From Rhodobacterales bacterium HKCCA1288 (lineage in GTDB: Bacteria; Pseudomonadota; Alphaproteobacteria; Rhodobacterales; Rhodobacteraceae), in NCBI GenBank assembly GCA_015693905.1, contig CP065161.1:1719001-1783000 (forward strand): a stretch of DNA of 64,000 nt, read 5' to 3'. Within the stretch, counting starts at the first letter, position 1. Every line of letters starts with the position of its first letter. Of the stretch, positions 52,314 through 62,278 are shown one piece after another. The notes below the pieces were generated by a model. The model searched no databases. It had not been told where the DNA came from and worked only from the letters and a program-made list of their open reading frames with translations. Both the position numbers and the translations under genes were made by a program.

Positions 52314-53444
52314 TTATTCCCAATCAAACCATGGTTGCGGATCAATCGCGCCGCCATTCTGTCTCAATTCAATATAAATAGTTTCTGAAAGCGCAGCGCC
52401 AGTCTGATCTGGTGTCTCAGTGATCAAATCTGCGCGCGCGCCTGCGGCGCTTGGCATCATTCCCAAGGGTGCGCCCTGTGAAATCACGGCGCCCGCGGTC
52501 ACATAAAGATCACCAAGCCCCGCAAGAATCATCAAAATATTCCCTTCAGGTTCAAGGATCACCACATTGCCATAGTCCAACAAAGGCCCCGCATAGCGCA
52601 CTGTTCCAAACCACGGGGATGTCACAAGTGCCGCAGGGGCTGTGGCTAATAACAAACCGGGGCGGCTGATGCCTGCCGCATCTTGGGCCTCGAACCCATT
52701 GAGCAACACCCCAAAAACGGGCAAAGGCACTGCGCCGCGTGCATCACTGAACCCGCGCATAGCGCTATCTTCGGGCGCAGGGGCTTGCGCCAATAAATCA
52801 AGAAACGCGTCCAATGTGTCGACTGCTTCGACAATCTGGCGCAAGGCGTCTTCGCTCAGCGCAAAGCGATCAGGGGCTTCACGCCGTTCCGCCACTGCGG
52901 CGGCGAGACTGGCGCGGGCGGTTTGCACTTCGGACAAAGCCGCCTCCATCTGCAGCACAGCACCCGATTGCAAACGGGACAAGGTGGCGATCTGGTCCAA
53001 TTCCTGCCGCAACGCAATCGCTTCAGCCGCAAGCGCTGGGGTCACATCCGCAAGCACCATCCCCGCACGGGCCGAAGCAACAGGCCCATTGGGGTGCATC
53101 AAACCAACGGGGCTTGGCTCGGCTGCGATCCGCTGCATGGCCATAAGCAGCCCTGATAATTTGGCGCTCTCCGTATCCAAACGCGATTCGATTGCCCTTT
53201 GTGCAAGCGCGGCACGGCGCACGGCCTCGCGCAGGGTCAATAAACCATGTTCATAGCCCTTAATCGTCTGGGTCAGGGCCGCAATGCGATCACTGGCACT
53301 CTGGGCATTGGCAAGGGCTGTGGCCGCGGCTTCTAATTCAAGGATAGCCGCTTCGGCCGCCTCGCTTGGGTCAATCTCCGCATGCAGCGCCACAGGCGCG
53401 CAAATCAAAAACACCGACAAGAGAAGGCTAAAGCGCGCTTTCAT
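52314..53444 (-). CDS. EnvC-like murein hydrolase activator (degenerate M23 domain)
   Basis: A 376-residue exported protein: signal peptide to about residue 22, coiled coil ~25-210 rich in Ala, Gln, Arg and Leu, then a LytM/M23-like domain ending WFDWE. The catalytic HxGxD and HxH histidines of active M23 enzymes are missing; the corresponding places read YAGPLLDYGN and ILAGLGDLYV. This is the state of EnvC, which activates amidases rather than cutting wall itself. It overlaps gpmI by 4 bases and precedes ctpA by 35. Confidence 0.85.
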   Translation of the reverse strand: MKARFSLLLSVFLICAPVALHAEIDPSEAAEAAILELEAAATALANAQSASDRIAALTQTIKGYEHGLLTLREAVRRAALAQRAIESRLDTESAKLSGLLMAMQRIAAEPSPVGLMHPNGPVASARAGMVLADVTPALAAEAIALRQELDQIATLSRLQSGAVLQMEAALSEVQTARASLAAAVAERREAPDRFALSEDALRQIVEAVDTLDAFLDLLAQAPAPEDSAMRGFSDARGAVPLPVFGVLLNGFEAQDAAGISRPGLLLATAPAALVTSPWFGTVRYAGPLLDYGNVVILEPEGNILMILAGLGDLYVTAGAVISQGAPLGMMPSAAGARADLITETPDQTGAALSETIYIELRQNGGAIDPQPWFDWE

Positions 53445-54967
53445 CGCAACAGCGACTGCCCCGTCATTTCAGGCGGTTGCGGCAGGCCCATTAGGGAAAG
53501 AACAGTTGGCGCCAAATCCGCCAATCGACCATCTGCAAGGCTTGTGCCTTCGGGCGCGCCATACACCACAACAGGCACGAGATTGACGGTATGTGCCGTA
53601 TGAGGGCCACCTGTCACAGGGTCGATCATCGTTTCGCAATTGCCATGATCCGCCGTCACAATCATCGCACCGCCTTTACCCTCAAGGGCCGCCAAGGCCG
53701 CGCCAAGGCCTTGATCCACCGCCTCGCAAGCAGCGATTGCGGCGCCCAAATCCCCCGTATGCCCCACCATGTCAGGATTGGCGTAATTCACCACGATCAG
53801 GTCATACTCCGCATTAATCGCGGCAACCAAATTTTGGGTCACCTCAGCGGCGCTCATCTCGGGTTGCAGATCATAGGTCGCCACTTTTGGCGAGAGCGGC
53901 ATAAACCGATCCTCCCCCTCAGCCGCACTTTCTTGGCCGCCATTGAGAAAGAAGGTCACATGCGGATATTTCTCTGTTTCAGCAATCCGAAATTGACGCA
54001 AACCATGGGCCGCAACCCATTCACCGAGCGTGTTTTTCAATTCCTGCTTGGGAAAAACCACCTGCATATAGCGATCATGGTCGGTCGAATAATTCACCAT
54101 CCCCAATCGCGCCGAGAGATCAGGGCGAGGGCCACGCGCAAATCCTGTGAACTCAGGCGCGCAAATTGCGGCCAATATTTCGCGCGCGCGGTCTGCGCGG
54201 AAATTCACAAAAAACAGACCATCGCCTGCCGCCATGCCTGAATAGTCATCAATCACTGTTGCGGGCAGGAATTCATCAGTTTTCTCAGCCCCATAGCCTT
54301 GATCAATCGCCGCCTGCGCGGACGAGGCTTTTGCGCCTTTGCCTTCGACCATTGCGCGATAGGCGGTCTCGACCCGTTCCCATCGATTGTCGCGATCCAT
54401 CGCAAAATAGCGCCCCGTGACAGTTACAATGCGCGCGCGGTCGGGCAATCCCGCCTCAAGCCCCGCGATCTGGTCTTTTGCGGATTTCGGGGCTACGTCC
54501 CGCCCATCGGTGATCGCATGGATCACCACCTCAAGCCCTGCATCTGCACAGGCCTGAACAGCAGCCAAAATATGCGCCTGATGGGCATGCACACCACCGG
54601 GGGAGGCAAGCCCCGCAATGTGAGCGCGTCCCTTCGCGGCTTTGACAGTCGCGATGAACTCTTGCAATGCTTGGTTGCGAAAGAAGGAGCCATCCTCAAT
54701 CGCCAGATCAATTTGGCCCAAATCCATGGCCACCACGCGCCCTGCGCCGATATTGGTATGGCCCACCTCGGAATTTCCCATTTGCCCCGTTGGCAAGCCG
54801 ACATCAGGGCCGAAGGTCACCAAGGTCGCATTGGGGCAGGTGGACATCAGCCGATCAAAGTTTGGGGTTTTGGCCTGCAACGGCGCGTTGCCTTCGGCCT
54901 CTGTGCCGATACCCCACCCATCCAAAATGCACAAAATCACAGGTTTTTTCTGGGTATTCACGCGCAT
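53441..54967 (-). CDS. gpmI: 2,3-bisphosphoglycerate-independent phosphoglycerate mutase
   Basis: A 508-residue glycolytic enzyme of the alkaline phosphatase superfamily. The start CILDGWGIG binds metal. The phosphoserine is in MGNSEVGHTNIGAGR. Further metal ligands lie in YANPDMVGHTGD and ADHGNCE. The ATG at 54967 has AAAGG upstream; an earlier in-frame start lies in the neighbouring gene. Its start overlaps the glf end by 10 bases. Confidence 0.97.
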   Translation of the reverse strand: MRVNTQKKPVILCILDGWGIGTEAEGNAPLQAKTPNFDRLMSTCPNATLVTFGPDVGLPTGQMGNSEVGHTNIGAGRVVAMDLGQIDLAIEDGSFFRNQALQEFIATVKAAKGRAHIAGLASPGGVHAHQAHILAAVQACADAGLEVVIHAITDGRDVAPKSAKDQIAGLEAGLPDRARIVTVTGRYFAMDRDNRWERVETAYRAMVEGKGAKASSAQAAIDQGYGAEKTDEFLPATVIDDYSGMAAGDGLFFVNFRADRAREILAAICAPEFTGFARGPRPDLSARLGMVNYSTDHDRYMQVVFPKQELKNTLGEWVAAHGLRQFRIAETEKYPHVTFFLNGGQESAAEGEDRFMPLSPKVATYDLQPEMSAAEVTQNLVAAINAEYDLIVVNYANPDMVGHTGDLGAAIAACEAVDQGLGAALAALEGKGGAMIVTADHGNCETMIDPVTGGPHTAHTVNLVPVVVYGAPEGTSLADGRLADLAPTVLSLMGLPQPPEMTGQSLLR

Positions 54968-56166
54968 TGCGGTGCCTTTCTGCCAACCTGCCCCGTTTCT
55001 AGGATGGGTTGGACAGAGAGGCAAGTTTCAACCTCAGGCGCAAAGACGGGGGGGCGCTGCCCCATGCGCAATGCGGCCACTGCCGAGCGCGCCAAACTGC
55101 GCGCTTCGCGGATGGCAACATCCATGTCTAAATAGCGATAAGTGCCAAGCCGACCCGCAAAGCTGACGCCATGTTGACCCAAGGCTGCCGCGATATACCG
55201 CCCAAGCTGCGCCTTCTCGCGCGCAAGGCGCACAGGGTAATATGGGGTATCATTCGGCCCCGCCTCGAACGGATATTCACGGGTGATAACGCTGCCCCGC
55301 ACCGCACGTTCAGGCGCGAAGTGGCGATGCTCGGTGATCCGTGTCCATGGCACATCTGGGGCGGGATAATTCATCACGGCAAGGGCTTGGGCAGGGTCAG
55401 GCAGGCGCTCATGCTCAAACCGCAGACTGCGATAGGCTAAATGCCCGTGCTGATGCTTAAAATACGCATCAATCGGCCCCGTCCAAAACACATGATCAAA
55501 TCCCCCACTGTCCTGCGCCGTGACAAGCTGACCCAAATGCAGGGCAATATTCGGATGCGCGAGCATCGCCGCGACAACCGCGCTATATCCTTCGGCGGGG
55601 ATCGCTTGGATCGGGTGATTGAAATAATCTGCTCGCATCGTAAAACGAACAGGCAGACGCGCAAAAACGGAAGCAGGCAGGGCGTGCGCGGGGCGACCCC
55701 ATTGTTTCTCGGTATAGGGTTTGAAAAACGCCTGATAGAGAGCGGGGCCAATCTGCGACAGGGCCGCCTCCTCAAAATTCTGTGGGTTTGAAATGGGGAT
55801 ACACTGCGCCGCGATAAAGCGGCGCGCCGCCTCTGAGGTAAAGTTGTGACCAAAGAATTGGTTGATCGTGGCAAGGGTGATTGGCAAGGGAAAGACCTGC
55901 CCGCGTAAAGACGCATCCACCCGATGCCGATAGGGCATAAACGCCCCAAACCGCCGAATAAACGCCCAAGTTGCGAGATCAGCCGTGTGAAAGATATGCG
56001 GCCCGTGGCAATGGATCATGACCCCCGTCTCAAGATCGATTTTTGTGGCACAATGCCCGCCCACATCATTGCGCGCTTCAATCACGGTGACCTTCAGCCC
56101 CGCCTCCGCACATTCACGCGCGAGCGTGGCCCCTGAGAACCCTGCACCAACCACCAAAACGGGCAT
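54958..56166 (-). CDS. glf: UDP-galactopyranose mutase
   Basis: A 402-residue flavoprotein converting UDP-galactopyranose to UDP-galactofuranose. FAD binding is shown by VVGAGFSGATLARECAE (in part) and GGHCATKID. The active-site region includes GPHIFHTADL, YTEKQWGRPA and the arginine-containing segment RSLRFEHE. Its substrate comes from GalE, and the GT2 protein at 32374 could use the product. It is upstream of gpmI in the same direction. Confidence 0.93.
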   Translation of the reverse strand: MPVLVVGAGFSGATLARECAEAGLKVTVIEARNDVGGHCATKIDLETGVMIHCHGPHIFHTADLATWAFIRRFGAFMPYRHRVDASLRGQVFPLPITLATINQFFGHNFTSEAARRFIAAQCIPISNPQNFEEAALSQIGPALYQAFFKPYTEKQWGRPAHALPASVFARLPVRFTMRADYFNHPIQAIPAEGYSAVVAAMLAHPNIALHLGQLVTAQDSGGFDHVFWTGPIDAYFKHQHGHLAYRSLRFEHERLPDPAQALAVMNYPAPDVPWTRITEHRHFAPERAVRGSVITREYPFEAGPNDTPYYPVRLAREKAQLGRYIAAALGQHGVSFAGRLGTYRYLDMDVAIREARSLARSAVAALRMGQRPPVFAPEVETCLSVQPILETGQVGRKAPQCA

Positions 56167-56223
56167 TCTGCGCCTCCATATTGCCGAGGGCAGAATGAGG
56201 CTCAGGGGTTAATGGGCCATGAA

Positions 56224-57477
56224 TCAAAGAAAAGAGCGTGCCGCCGATAATCCGCCAATCGCCAAATTGGGCTGCCGCCCCTCAAGGAGATCAGCCACAA
56301 TCCGCCCCGTCACACCCGCCAAAGTGAGGCCCAAATGTTGGTGGCCAAAGGCGTGGATAATCTTTGAGGAGCTTGGGCTTGGCCCGATAACAGGCAAGGC
56401 ATCAGGCAAGGTAGGCCTGCATCCCATCCATGTGGCATCAGGCGCGGGCAGATCGCCCCATAACTCGGCCCCTTTGCGCGCGATATAATCCAAACGGCGC
56501 GGGTTTTGTGGTGCGTTCAGGGCCGCAATCTCAACGGTTCCCGCCAAACGCAGACCTTGCGCCATAGGGGCGGTATAGAACCCACCCTCAACCCAACCCA
56601 CGGGGCGCAAGGCATAATGGCCAAGATCTTTATATATCAGGTGATAGCCCCGTTCGGTTTGCAAGGGCAGATGCTCCGCACCGCCGCCTTTGATCTGCGC
56701 CGAATAGGCCCCTGCGGCCAGAACAACCCGCGCCGCGGTGACATCATCCTGCCCAAGGTGCACCCGCACCTGCGCGCCTTCATCGCTAAGTTCGGTCACC
56801 GCTTTGGCGATCGTCTGCCCACCCAATTCGGTAAATTTCTGATGCAATCTTTGCGTCAAAAGCAGCGGATCGCGGATATGGCGCGCGAGCGGATAATAGA
56901 CCCCACGCGCGGGTTGAAAGGCCAAGGCAGGTTCCATCGCATGAGCTTCGGCCCCGCTTAATTCCTCAAAGGGAATGCCTTGGTCGCGGCGAAACTTGAG
57001 GCCCGCCCGATCTGCATCGGCAGCAGTCGCGCTGCGCCAGACTGTCAATTGCCCATTTGCAATAATCAAATCCTCTGCCGCGGCGGCCTCAATCAGAGGG
57101 TTCAACCCCGCATCGGCATGGGCCAACAGTGCCGCCAATTCCTGCGCAATCTGGCGGGATTTCGTAGCGCGACAATTGGCCAAGAATTTCATCATCCAGA
57201 TCGGATGGCGCAGCGCATGACCCCAAGACAAAGCAAGCGGGCTGTCATTTGAAAACAGATAATAGGGCAGATTTGCAAAGACGGATGGGTCATTGACGGG
57301 CAGGCAGGCATAGGTGGCTAAAGTGCAGGCATTGCCCGAACTTGCCCCTGATCCAACGGGGGCAGGATCAATCAAGGCCACCGATTGCCCACGCATCTGC
57401 GCCCAAAGCGCGCTGGCCACGCCCACCACACCCGCGCCAACAATAACGGCGTCAAAATGGGACCGGGGCGTGGACAT
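56224..57477 (-). CDS. FAD-dependent D-amino-acid dehydrogenase (DadA-like)
   Basis: A 417-residue DAO-family flavoprotein. The FAD motif is VIVGAGVVGVASAL (residues 10-23). GSGASSGNACTLATYAC and the C-terminal CRPTLPDALPVIGPSP with HAFGHQHLGLTLA match DadA-type enzymes. These oxidise D-alanine and other D-amino acids to 2-oxo acids, passing electrons to the respiratory chain. It is 57 bases upstream of glf. The product could enter the same D-amino-acid metabolism as the dgcN operon. A hydroxyproline or sarcosine-type oxidase is the alternative. Confidence 0.82.
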   Translation of the reverse strand: MSTPRSHFDAVIVGAGVVGVASALWAQMRGQSVALIDPAPVGSGASSGNACTLATYACLPVNDPSVFANLPYYLFSNDSPLALSWGHALRHPIWMMKFLANCRATKSRQIAQELAALLAHADAGLNPLIEAAAAEDLIIANGQLTVWRSATAADADRAGLKFRRDQGIPFEELSGAEAHAMEPALAFQPARGVYYPLARHIRDPLLLTQRLHQKFTELGGQTIAKAVTELSDEGAQVRVHLGQDDVTAARVVLAAGAYSAQIKGGGAEHLPLQTERGYHLIYKDLGHYALRPVGWVEGGFYTAPMAQGLRLAGTVEIAALNAPQNPRRLDYIARKGAELWGDLPAPDATWMGCRPTLPDALPVIGPSPSSSKIIHAFGHQHLGLTLAGVTGRIVADLLEGRQPNLAIGGLSAARSFL

Positions 57478-57481
57478 AGGC

Positions 57482-57787
57482 CTACATGAACATCATGGCA
57501 TTGTTGCGCAGGATGATCTCAAGCGCGTAGATCCCCAAGATCACAATCAGCGGTGCCAAATCTAGCCCACCCATTTGGGGCAAAACACGGCGAATGGGGC
57601 CATAAATCGGCTCAAGGAGGTTCGAAAGACCTTGCCAAATTTGATAGACCAAAGGCTGCCTAATGTTCAGCACACCGAAATTGATCAGCCAGCTCATGAT
57701 GATATGGGCGATGATGATATAGGTCGCCACATTGAGCAGCAGCATCAAGATCATGAAGAGCGAAGTCACGGCAAAGGCCCCTTCCAT
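57482..57787 (-). CDS. YggT family membrane protein
   Basis: A 101-residue protein with two hydrophobic blocks (SLFMILMLLLNVATYIIIAH, in part, and LAPLIVILGIYALEIIL). The central SWLINFGVLNIRQPLVYQIW and LLEPIYGPIRRVLPQMGGLD (in parts) are the YggT signature. The ATG at 57787 has GGGAT upstream; the frame continues 60 bases further. The molecular role is not well known; homologues are linked to osmotic or potassium balance and cell division. It starts upstream of the dehydrogenase by 4 bases. Confidence 0.9.
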   Translation of the reverse strand: MEGAFAVTSLFMILMLLLNVATYIIIAHIIMSWLINFGVLNIRQPLVYQIWQGLSNLLEPIYGPIRRVLPQMGGLDLAPLIVILGIYALEIILRNNAMMFM

Positions 57788-57940
57788 CGGAAATCCCAGT
57801 TCGAATGATCTAAGCCCTGTCCAACCTAAGCGCAAGGGATCGGGCATTTTTGCCGATTTTTAAGCTGCTTTTATACCATCCTTTCGGATTCCCTTTGCCA
57901 AATCGAGAAAGCCCTCCACAGTAACGATAACAGAACGGCC

Positions 57941-59299
57941 ATGGCGGGCAGGATGATCGAAAGTAAGAAACGCATCTATGGATGGTGGGCGTTTGACTGG
58001 GCAAGTCAGCCCTATAACACGCTGCTTCTGACCTTCATTTTCGCGCCCTATATCGCGCAAGTCTTAGGTGATGGCACCCGCGCCCAAAGCCTTTGGGGCT
58101 ATAGCATCGGGGCGGCAGGCCTATTGATTGCCATCGCTGCGCCTATATTGGGCAAAATCGCAGATCACACTGGGCGCAAATTGCCGTTCATTTGGGTATT
58201 TTCCGCCTTTTACGTCATCGGCGCATGGGGCTGTTGGTTTGCTGCACCCGATGGAATGCAAATCTGGGTGGTTTTGATCCTCTTTGCCCTCGGCCTTTTT
58301 GGGATGGAATGCGCCACGATTTTCACCAATGCGCTGATGCCTGACCTTGGCCCACGCGCGCAAATGGGGCGCATCTCTGGGACAGGATGGGCCCTTGGGT
58401 ATCTGGGCGGATTGGTGGCGATGATCCTGATGCTCGGATTTTTCGCCGAAAACGCCGAAACGGGGCGCACGCTTTTTGGCCTATCACCCGCTTTTGGTCT
58501 GGACGCCGCCGCGCGCGAAGGGACACGCGCCGTGGGGCCCTTTACCGCGCTTTGGTATGTGATCTTTATGATCCCCTTCTTTCTTTGGGTGCGAGAACCG
58601 CACAAGCCCAAGCCGCACTCTGGCCCAAGCCTTGGTCAAACCATGCGCCAAGCACTGCCTGAGCTTGCACGCTCGCTGAAATCCTTGCGCCATCATCCAA
58701 GCCTGCTGCGCTATCTGCTCTCATCTATGTTCTACCGCGATGCTTTGAACGGTCTTTATGCCTTTGGCGGCATTTATGCGGCGGGTGTCTTGGGTTGGTC
58801 GATCACAGATATCGGAATTTTCGGGATTCTTGCCATCATCTCGGGGGCCGTTGCGGCATGGATTGGCGGCAAATGGGATGATCGTTTCGGGCCATACCAG
58901 ATCATTTGGTGGTCAGTTCTGTGCCTAACTGGTCTATCCCTTCTCATCCCCTTTATCGGGCGCGATAGCCTATTTGGTCTTGCGCTTGCCGAAGGCTCAA
59001 ACCTGCCAAGCCTAATGTTCTACCTGATCGGCATCGGCATTGGCGCGGCAGGCGGTATCGTGCAAAGCGCATCCCGCCATATGATGCTGCGCCAAGCGGA
59101 TCCTGCCGCAATAACCGAACATTTTGGCCTTTATGCCCTCGCAGGAAAGGCCACAGCTTTCCTCGCCCCATTTCTCATTGCGGTGATGACCTCCCTCACC
59201 AACAGTCAAAATTGGGGTGTAACGCCGCTGATTATGCTATTCTTACTGGGGTTATGGCTGTTGCGCGGGGTGAATGCCGATCCGCGGCAGCACGAATAG
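57941..59299 (+). CDS. MFS transporter, UMF1 (Atg22-like) family
   Basis: A 452-residue protein with about twelve membrane segments. The N-terminus KKRIYGWWAFDWASQPYNTLL (in parts) is the UMF1 hallmark. PILGKIADHTGRKLPF is the MFS loop. In bacteria this family is thought to move small metabolites, but substrates are unknown. The start could be the ATG at 57953 instead. It is divergent from yggT across 153 bases; mepA overlaps nothing but begins 13 bases later. Confidence 0.88.
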   Translation: MAGRMIESKKRIYGWWAFDWASQPYNTLLLTFIFAPYIAQVLGDGTRAQSLWGYSIGAAGLLIAIAAPILGKIADHTGRKLPFIWVFSAFYVIGAWGCWFAAPDGMQIWVVLILFALGLFGMECATIFTNALMPDLGPRAQMGRISGTGWALGYLGGLVAMILMLGFFAENAETGRTLFGLSPAFGLDAAAREGTRAVGPFTALWYVIFMIPFFLWVREPHKPKPHSGPSLGQTMRQALPELARSLKSLRHHPSLLRYLLSSMFYRDALNGLYAFGGIYAAGVLGWSITDIGIFGILAIISGAVAAWIGGKWDDRFGPYQIIWWSVLCLTGLSLLIPFIGRDSLFGLALAEGSNLPSLMFYLIGIGIGAAGGIVQSASRHMMLRQADPAAITEHFGLYALAGKATAFLAPFLIAVMTSLTNSQNWGVTPLIMLFLLGLWLLRGVNADPRQHE

Positions 59300-59312
59300 G
59301 GGAAATCAGGCC

Positions 59313-60227
59313 ATGCGCAAATATATCGCCTCTATCGGTTTGTGTCTCATCGCGGTTACGGCCTGCGCCCCAAGCGCACCGCCTGTGGCCAATGATCTGC
59401 CGCAGGTGACACTCTCAAGTGCTGATCTGAGCCGCGAAGCACGGCTTGTCTTTGGCAATCTGCCAACGCCCACCACAACAGCCGCAAATGTGTTCGGCGC
59501 CTATGCAGGCGGATGCGTGGCAGGGGCCGTGCAACTGGCCGAAACAGGGCCGACATGGCAGGCAATGCGACTGTCGCGCAATCGCAACTGGGCCCACCCT
59601 GACACAGTCGCGTTCGTCCAAGACCTAAGCGCAAGAATGGCGGCTGCAACCTCTTGGAGCGGTCTATATATTGGCGATATGAGCCAGCCACGCGGCGGGC
59701 CTATGCTGTCAGGCCATGCCAGCCATCAATCGGGGCTTGATGCGGATATCTGGCTCTTGCCCGCGCGCAATCTGAACCTATCGCGAGCCGCGCGTGAAAA
59801 CCTGTCCTCTATTTCGATGCAGGCGCAACGCGGCGCAGCCGTGAATGAAAATTGGACGGAGGAACACGCCACGCTGATCCGCCTTGCCGCCAGTGATCCG
59901 CGCGTGTCGCGCATTTTCGTCTTTCCAGCCGCAAAGGTCTGGATGTGCGAAAATGAGACAGGGGATCGCAGCTATCTGCGGAAAATCCGGCCGTGGTTTG
60001 GCCATCACTACCATATCCATGTGCGCCTAAACTGCCCGCGTGGCGCAAGCGATTGTGAGGCGCAAGATGTGCCGCCTGTGGGGGATGGCTGCGAAGATGC
60101 GCAGGCTTGGGTCAACAATATTTTGAACCCGCCGCCCCCTGACCCCGATGCGCCTGATCCCGAACCACGCCGCGCCCTGCGGCTTGGTGATTTGCCTGCA
60201 CAATGTCAGGCAATCAGTCAGTTGTAG
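59313..60227 (+). CDS. mepA: Penicillin-insensitive murein endopeptidase, lipoprotein-like
   Basis: A 304-residue M74 peptidase cleaving D-Ala–mDAP cross-links. Zinc ligands are visible in GHASHQSGLDADIW and HHYHIHVRL. The N-terminus has a lipobox-like VTAC after a hydrophobic stretch (residues ~6-19), suggesting outer-membrane lipidation, which is not usual for E. coli MepA. The ATG at 59313 follows the transporter stop by 13 bases. The C-terminus is Pro-rich. Confidence 0.92.
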   Translation: MRKYIASIGLCLIAVTACAPSAPPVANDLPQVTLSSADLSREARLVFGNLPTPTTTAANVFGAYAGGCVAGAVQLAETGPTWQAMRLSRNRNWAHPDTVAFVQDLSARMAAATSWSGLYIGDMSQPRGGPMLSGHASHQSGLDADIWLLPARNLNLSRAARENLSSISMQAQRGAAVNENWTEEHATLIRLAASDPRVSRIFVFPAAKVWMCENETGDRSYLRKIRPWFGHHYHIHVRLNCPRGASDCEAQDVPPVGDGCEDAQAWVNNILNPPPPDPDAPDPEPRRALRLGDLPAQCQAISQL

Positions 60228-60238
60228 CGCCCGAAACC

Positions 60239-61066
60239 TTAACGGCCTGGAATGCCGCCGCGCCGTCCTGATAGGGGCCATGTGTCGATGACGTCTAGCG
60301 CCTCTTCCGCGGTTTCCACGAAACGGAAGAGGTCGAGATCCTCAGGTGAAATCGTGCCGATCTCGACCAGCATGTCCCAATCGACAAGGCGCGTCCAATA
60401 ATCTCGGCCAAACAGAAGCACGGGCACCTGCTCCATTCGCCCTGTTTGGATCAAGGTCAGGCTTTCGAACAGCTCATCCATCGTGCCAAAACCGCCTGGA
60501 AAAATCGCAAGCGCACGCGCGCGCAGCAGGAAATGCATTTTGCGAATGGCGAAATAGTGAAAATTAAAGCTCAACTCAGGTGTGACATAAGCATTGGGGG
60601 CCTGCTCGTGGGGCAGCACGATATTAAGCCCAACGGAAACACCGCCCGCCTCATGCGCGCCGCGATTGCCTGCCTCCATCACGCCCGGGCCACCGCCCGT
60701 GACAATGACATTCTCACCGCGCGCACCGCGCTGGGTGATTTGATAGGCAAAACGGCGGGCCTCCTCGTAATAACGGGCCATTGCGGCAATCGCGGGGGGT
60801 TTGCCGTCTGTGGCGTCAGGCGCAGGAATGCGCGCACCGCCAAACAGAACAATGGTTGACCGAATGCCTTCTGCATCCATCCCCATTTCGGTCTTCAAAA
60901 GCTCAAGCTGAAGGCGCACAGGGCGCAGCGCGTCCTGACACAGAAAATCAGGGTCTGCGAAGGCAAGCCTATAGGCGGGACTTTGGGTTTGCGGCGTGTC
61001 TGGCGTGCGGTCGGCTTCGCGCAAATCCAAACCTGCATCCCGCATCAGATGTTTCTTGCTGCTCAT
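60239..61066 (-). CDS. LOG-family nucleotide phosphoribohydrolase (TIGR00730)
   Basis: A 275-residue Rossmann-fold protein. [18 protein letters not shown] and the diagnostic PGGFGTMDE, seen here as [13 protein letters not shown], define the Lonely Guy/YgdH class. These hydrolyse nucleotide 5'-monophosphates to base and ribose-5-phosphate. The N-terminal ~50 residues are extra compared with short LOG proteins. It converges with mepA (11-base gap) and is divergent from dapD. Confidence 0.9.
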   Translation of the reverse strand: MSSKKHLMRDAGLDLREADRTPDTPQTQSPAYRLAFADPDFLCQDALRPVRLQLELLKTEMGMDAEGIRSTIVLFGGARIPAPDATDGKPPAIAAMARYYEEARRFAYQITQRGARGENVIVTGGGPGVMEAGNRGAHEAGGVSVGLNIVLPHEQAPNAYVTPELSFNFHYFAIRKMHFLLRARALAIFPGGFGTMDELFESLTLIQTGRMEQVPVLLFGRDYWTRLVDWDMLVEIGTISPEDLDLFRFVETAEEALDVIDTWPLSGRRGGIPGR

Positions 61067-61202
61067 CGCTTGTCTCCCCCTGTTCTGGCCATATTTAACT
61101 CATACCAATATTCGCACCATGCGGCCAGAGGGCGGCGCGTTGCGCAAAGCCCCCCTTGGCGCTATAGCGCCTGTCAAACAGCCCGAGCTAAGGATAAAGC
61201 CT

Positions 61203-62033
61203 ATGACCGATATTCAGAAACTGGAAACGGCGATTGAAGCCGCGTGGGACGCGCGCGACAGCATCACGCCTGCAACCACTGGCGAAACCCGTGATGCGAT
61301 TGAAGAAACCCTCAGCGCCCTCGACCAAGGCAGCTTGCGCATTGCAGAGCGCGGCGGTGATGGCACATGGCATGTCAATCAATGGGCAAAGAAAGCCGTT
61401 CTTTTGGGCTTCCGCCTGAAGGATATGGAAATGCAATCGGGCAGTCCTCAAGGCGGCAGTTGGTGGGATAAGGTCGACAGCAAGTGGAAGGACTGGTCAG
61501 ACAACGATTGGAAATCCGCAGGCTTCCGTGCAGTTCCAAATTGTGTTGTGCGCCGGTCTGCCTATATCGCGCCTGGCGTTGTTCTGATGCCGTCCTTCGT
61601 AAACCTTGGCGCCTATGTCGACAGCGGCACAATGGTTGATACATGGGCCACGGTCGGGTCTTGTGCGCAGATCGGCAAGAATGTCCATCTGTCGGGCGGC
61701 GTGGGTATTGGCGGCGTTTTGGAGCCAATGCAGGCAGGCCCCACCATCATCGAAGATAACTGCTTTATCGGCGCGCGCTCCGAGGTGGTCGAGGGCGTGA
61801 TCGTGCGTGAAGGCTCGGTTCTAGGGATGGGCGTCTTCATCGGCCAATCCACCAAGATCGTGGATCGCGAAACAGGCGAGGTCTTTTACGGCGAGGTTCC
61901 ACCTTATTCGGTGGTTGTTGCAGGCTCTATGCCCTCAAAGAACGGGATCAACCTCTACTGTGCTGTCATCGTAAAACGCGTTGATGAGAAAACCCGCTCT
62001 AAAACGGGTATCAACGAGCTGCTGCGGGACTAA
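61203..62033 (+). CDS. dapD: Tetrahydrodipicolinate N-succinyltransferase
   Basis: A 276-residue left-handed beta-helix acyltransferase of the lysine/diaminopimelate pathway. Hexapeptide repeats run from about residue 105 ([21 protein letters not shown], in part) through [14 protein letters not shown] to [12 protein letters not shown]. The ATG at 61203 has AAGGA 8 bases upstream; a longer frame over the divergent gene start is not credible. It supplies wall diaminopimelate. A strong terminator follows. Confidence 0.97.
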   Translation: MTDIQKLETAIEAAWDARDSITPATTGETRDAIEETLSALDQGSLRIAERGGDGTWHVNQWAKKAVLLGFRLKDMEMQSGSPQGGSWWDKVDSKWKDWSDNDWKSAGFRAVPNCVVRRSAYIAPGVVLMPSFVNLGAYVDSGTMVDTWATVGSCAQIGKNVHLSGGVGIGGVLEPMQAGPTIIEDNCFIGARSEVVEGVIVREGSVLGMGVFIGQSTKIVDRETGEVFYGEVPPYSVVVAGSMPSKNGINLYCAVIVKRVDEKTRSKTGINELLRD

Positions 62034-62056
62034 ATCGCGAAGCAGGTATCACATTC

Positions 62057-62087
62057 AAAACGGGTCGCAGGCGCGGCCCGTTTTTTT
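62057..62087 (+). terminator. Intrinsic terminator after dapD
   Basis: ACGGGTCGC (62060-62068), loop AGGC, GCGGCCCGT (62073-62081, one G-U pair), then seven T. Confidence 0.9.
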
Positions 62088-62278
62088 GCGGCAACTGTTA
62101 ACGATGCGGCAACAAAATCGGCAGGATTACGGCAAATCACGGAAATTACGCCCAAATTTGCCTTTTTGCCCTCAACACTCCCTCATAATTCCCGCCTTTA
62201 GTCCGTTCTTTTCCCCAATAGCGCCCCATTTGGAAACGATGCTGCGAGGGAAGTCGAACAATGCCCAAAGGACGAAAG

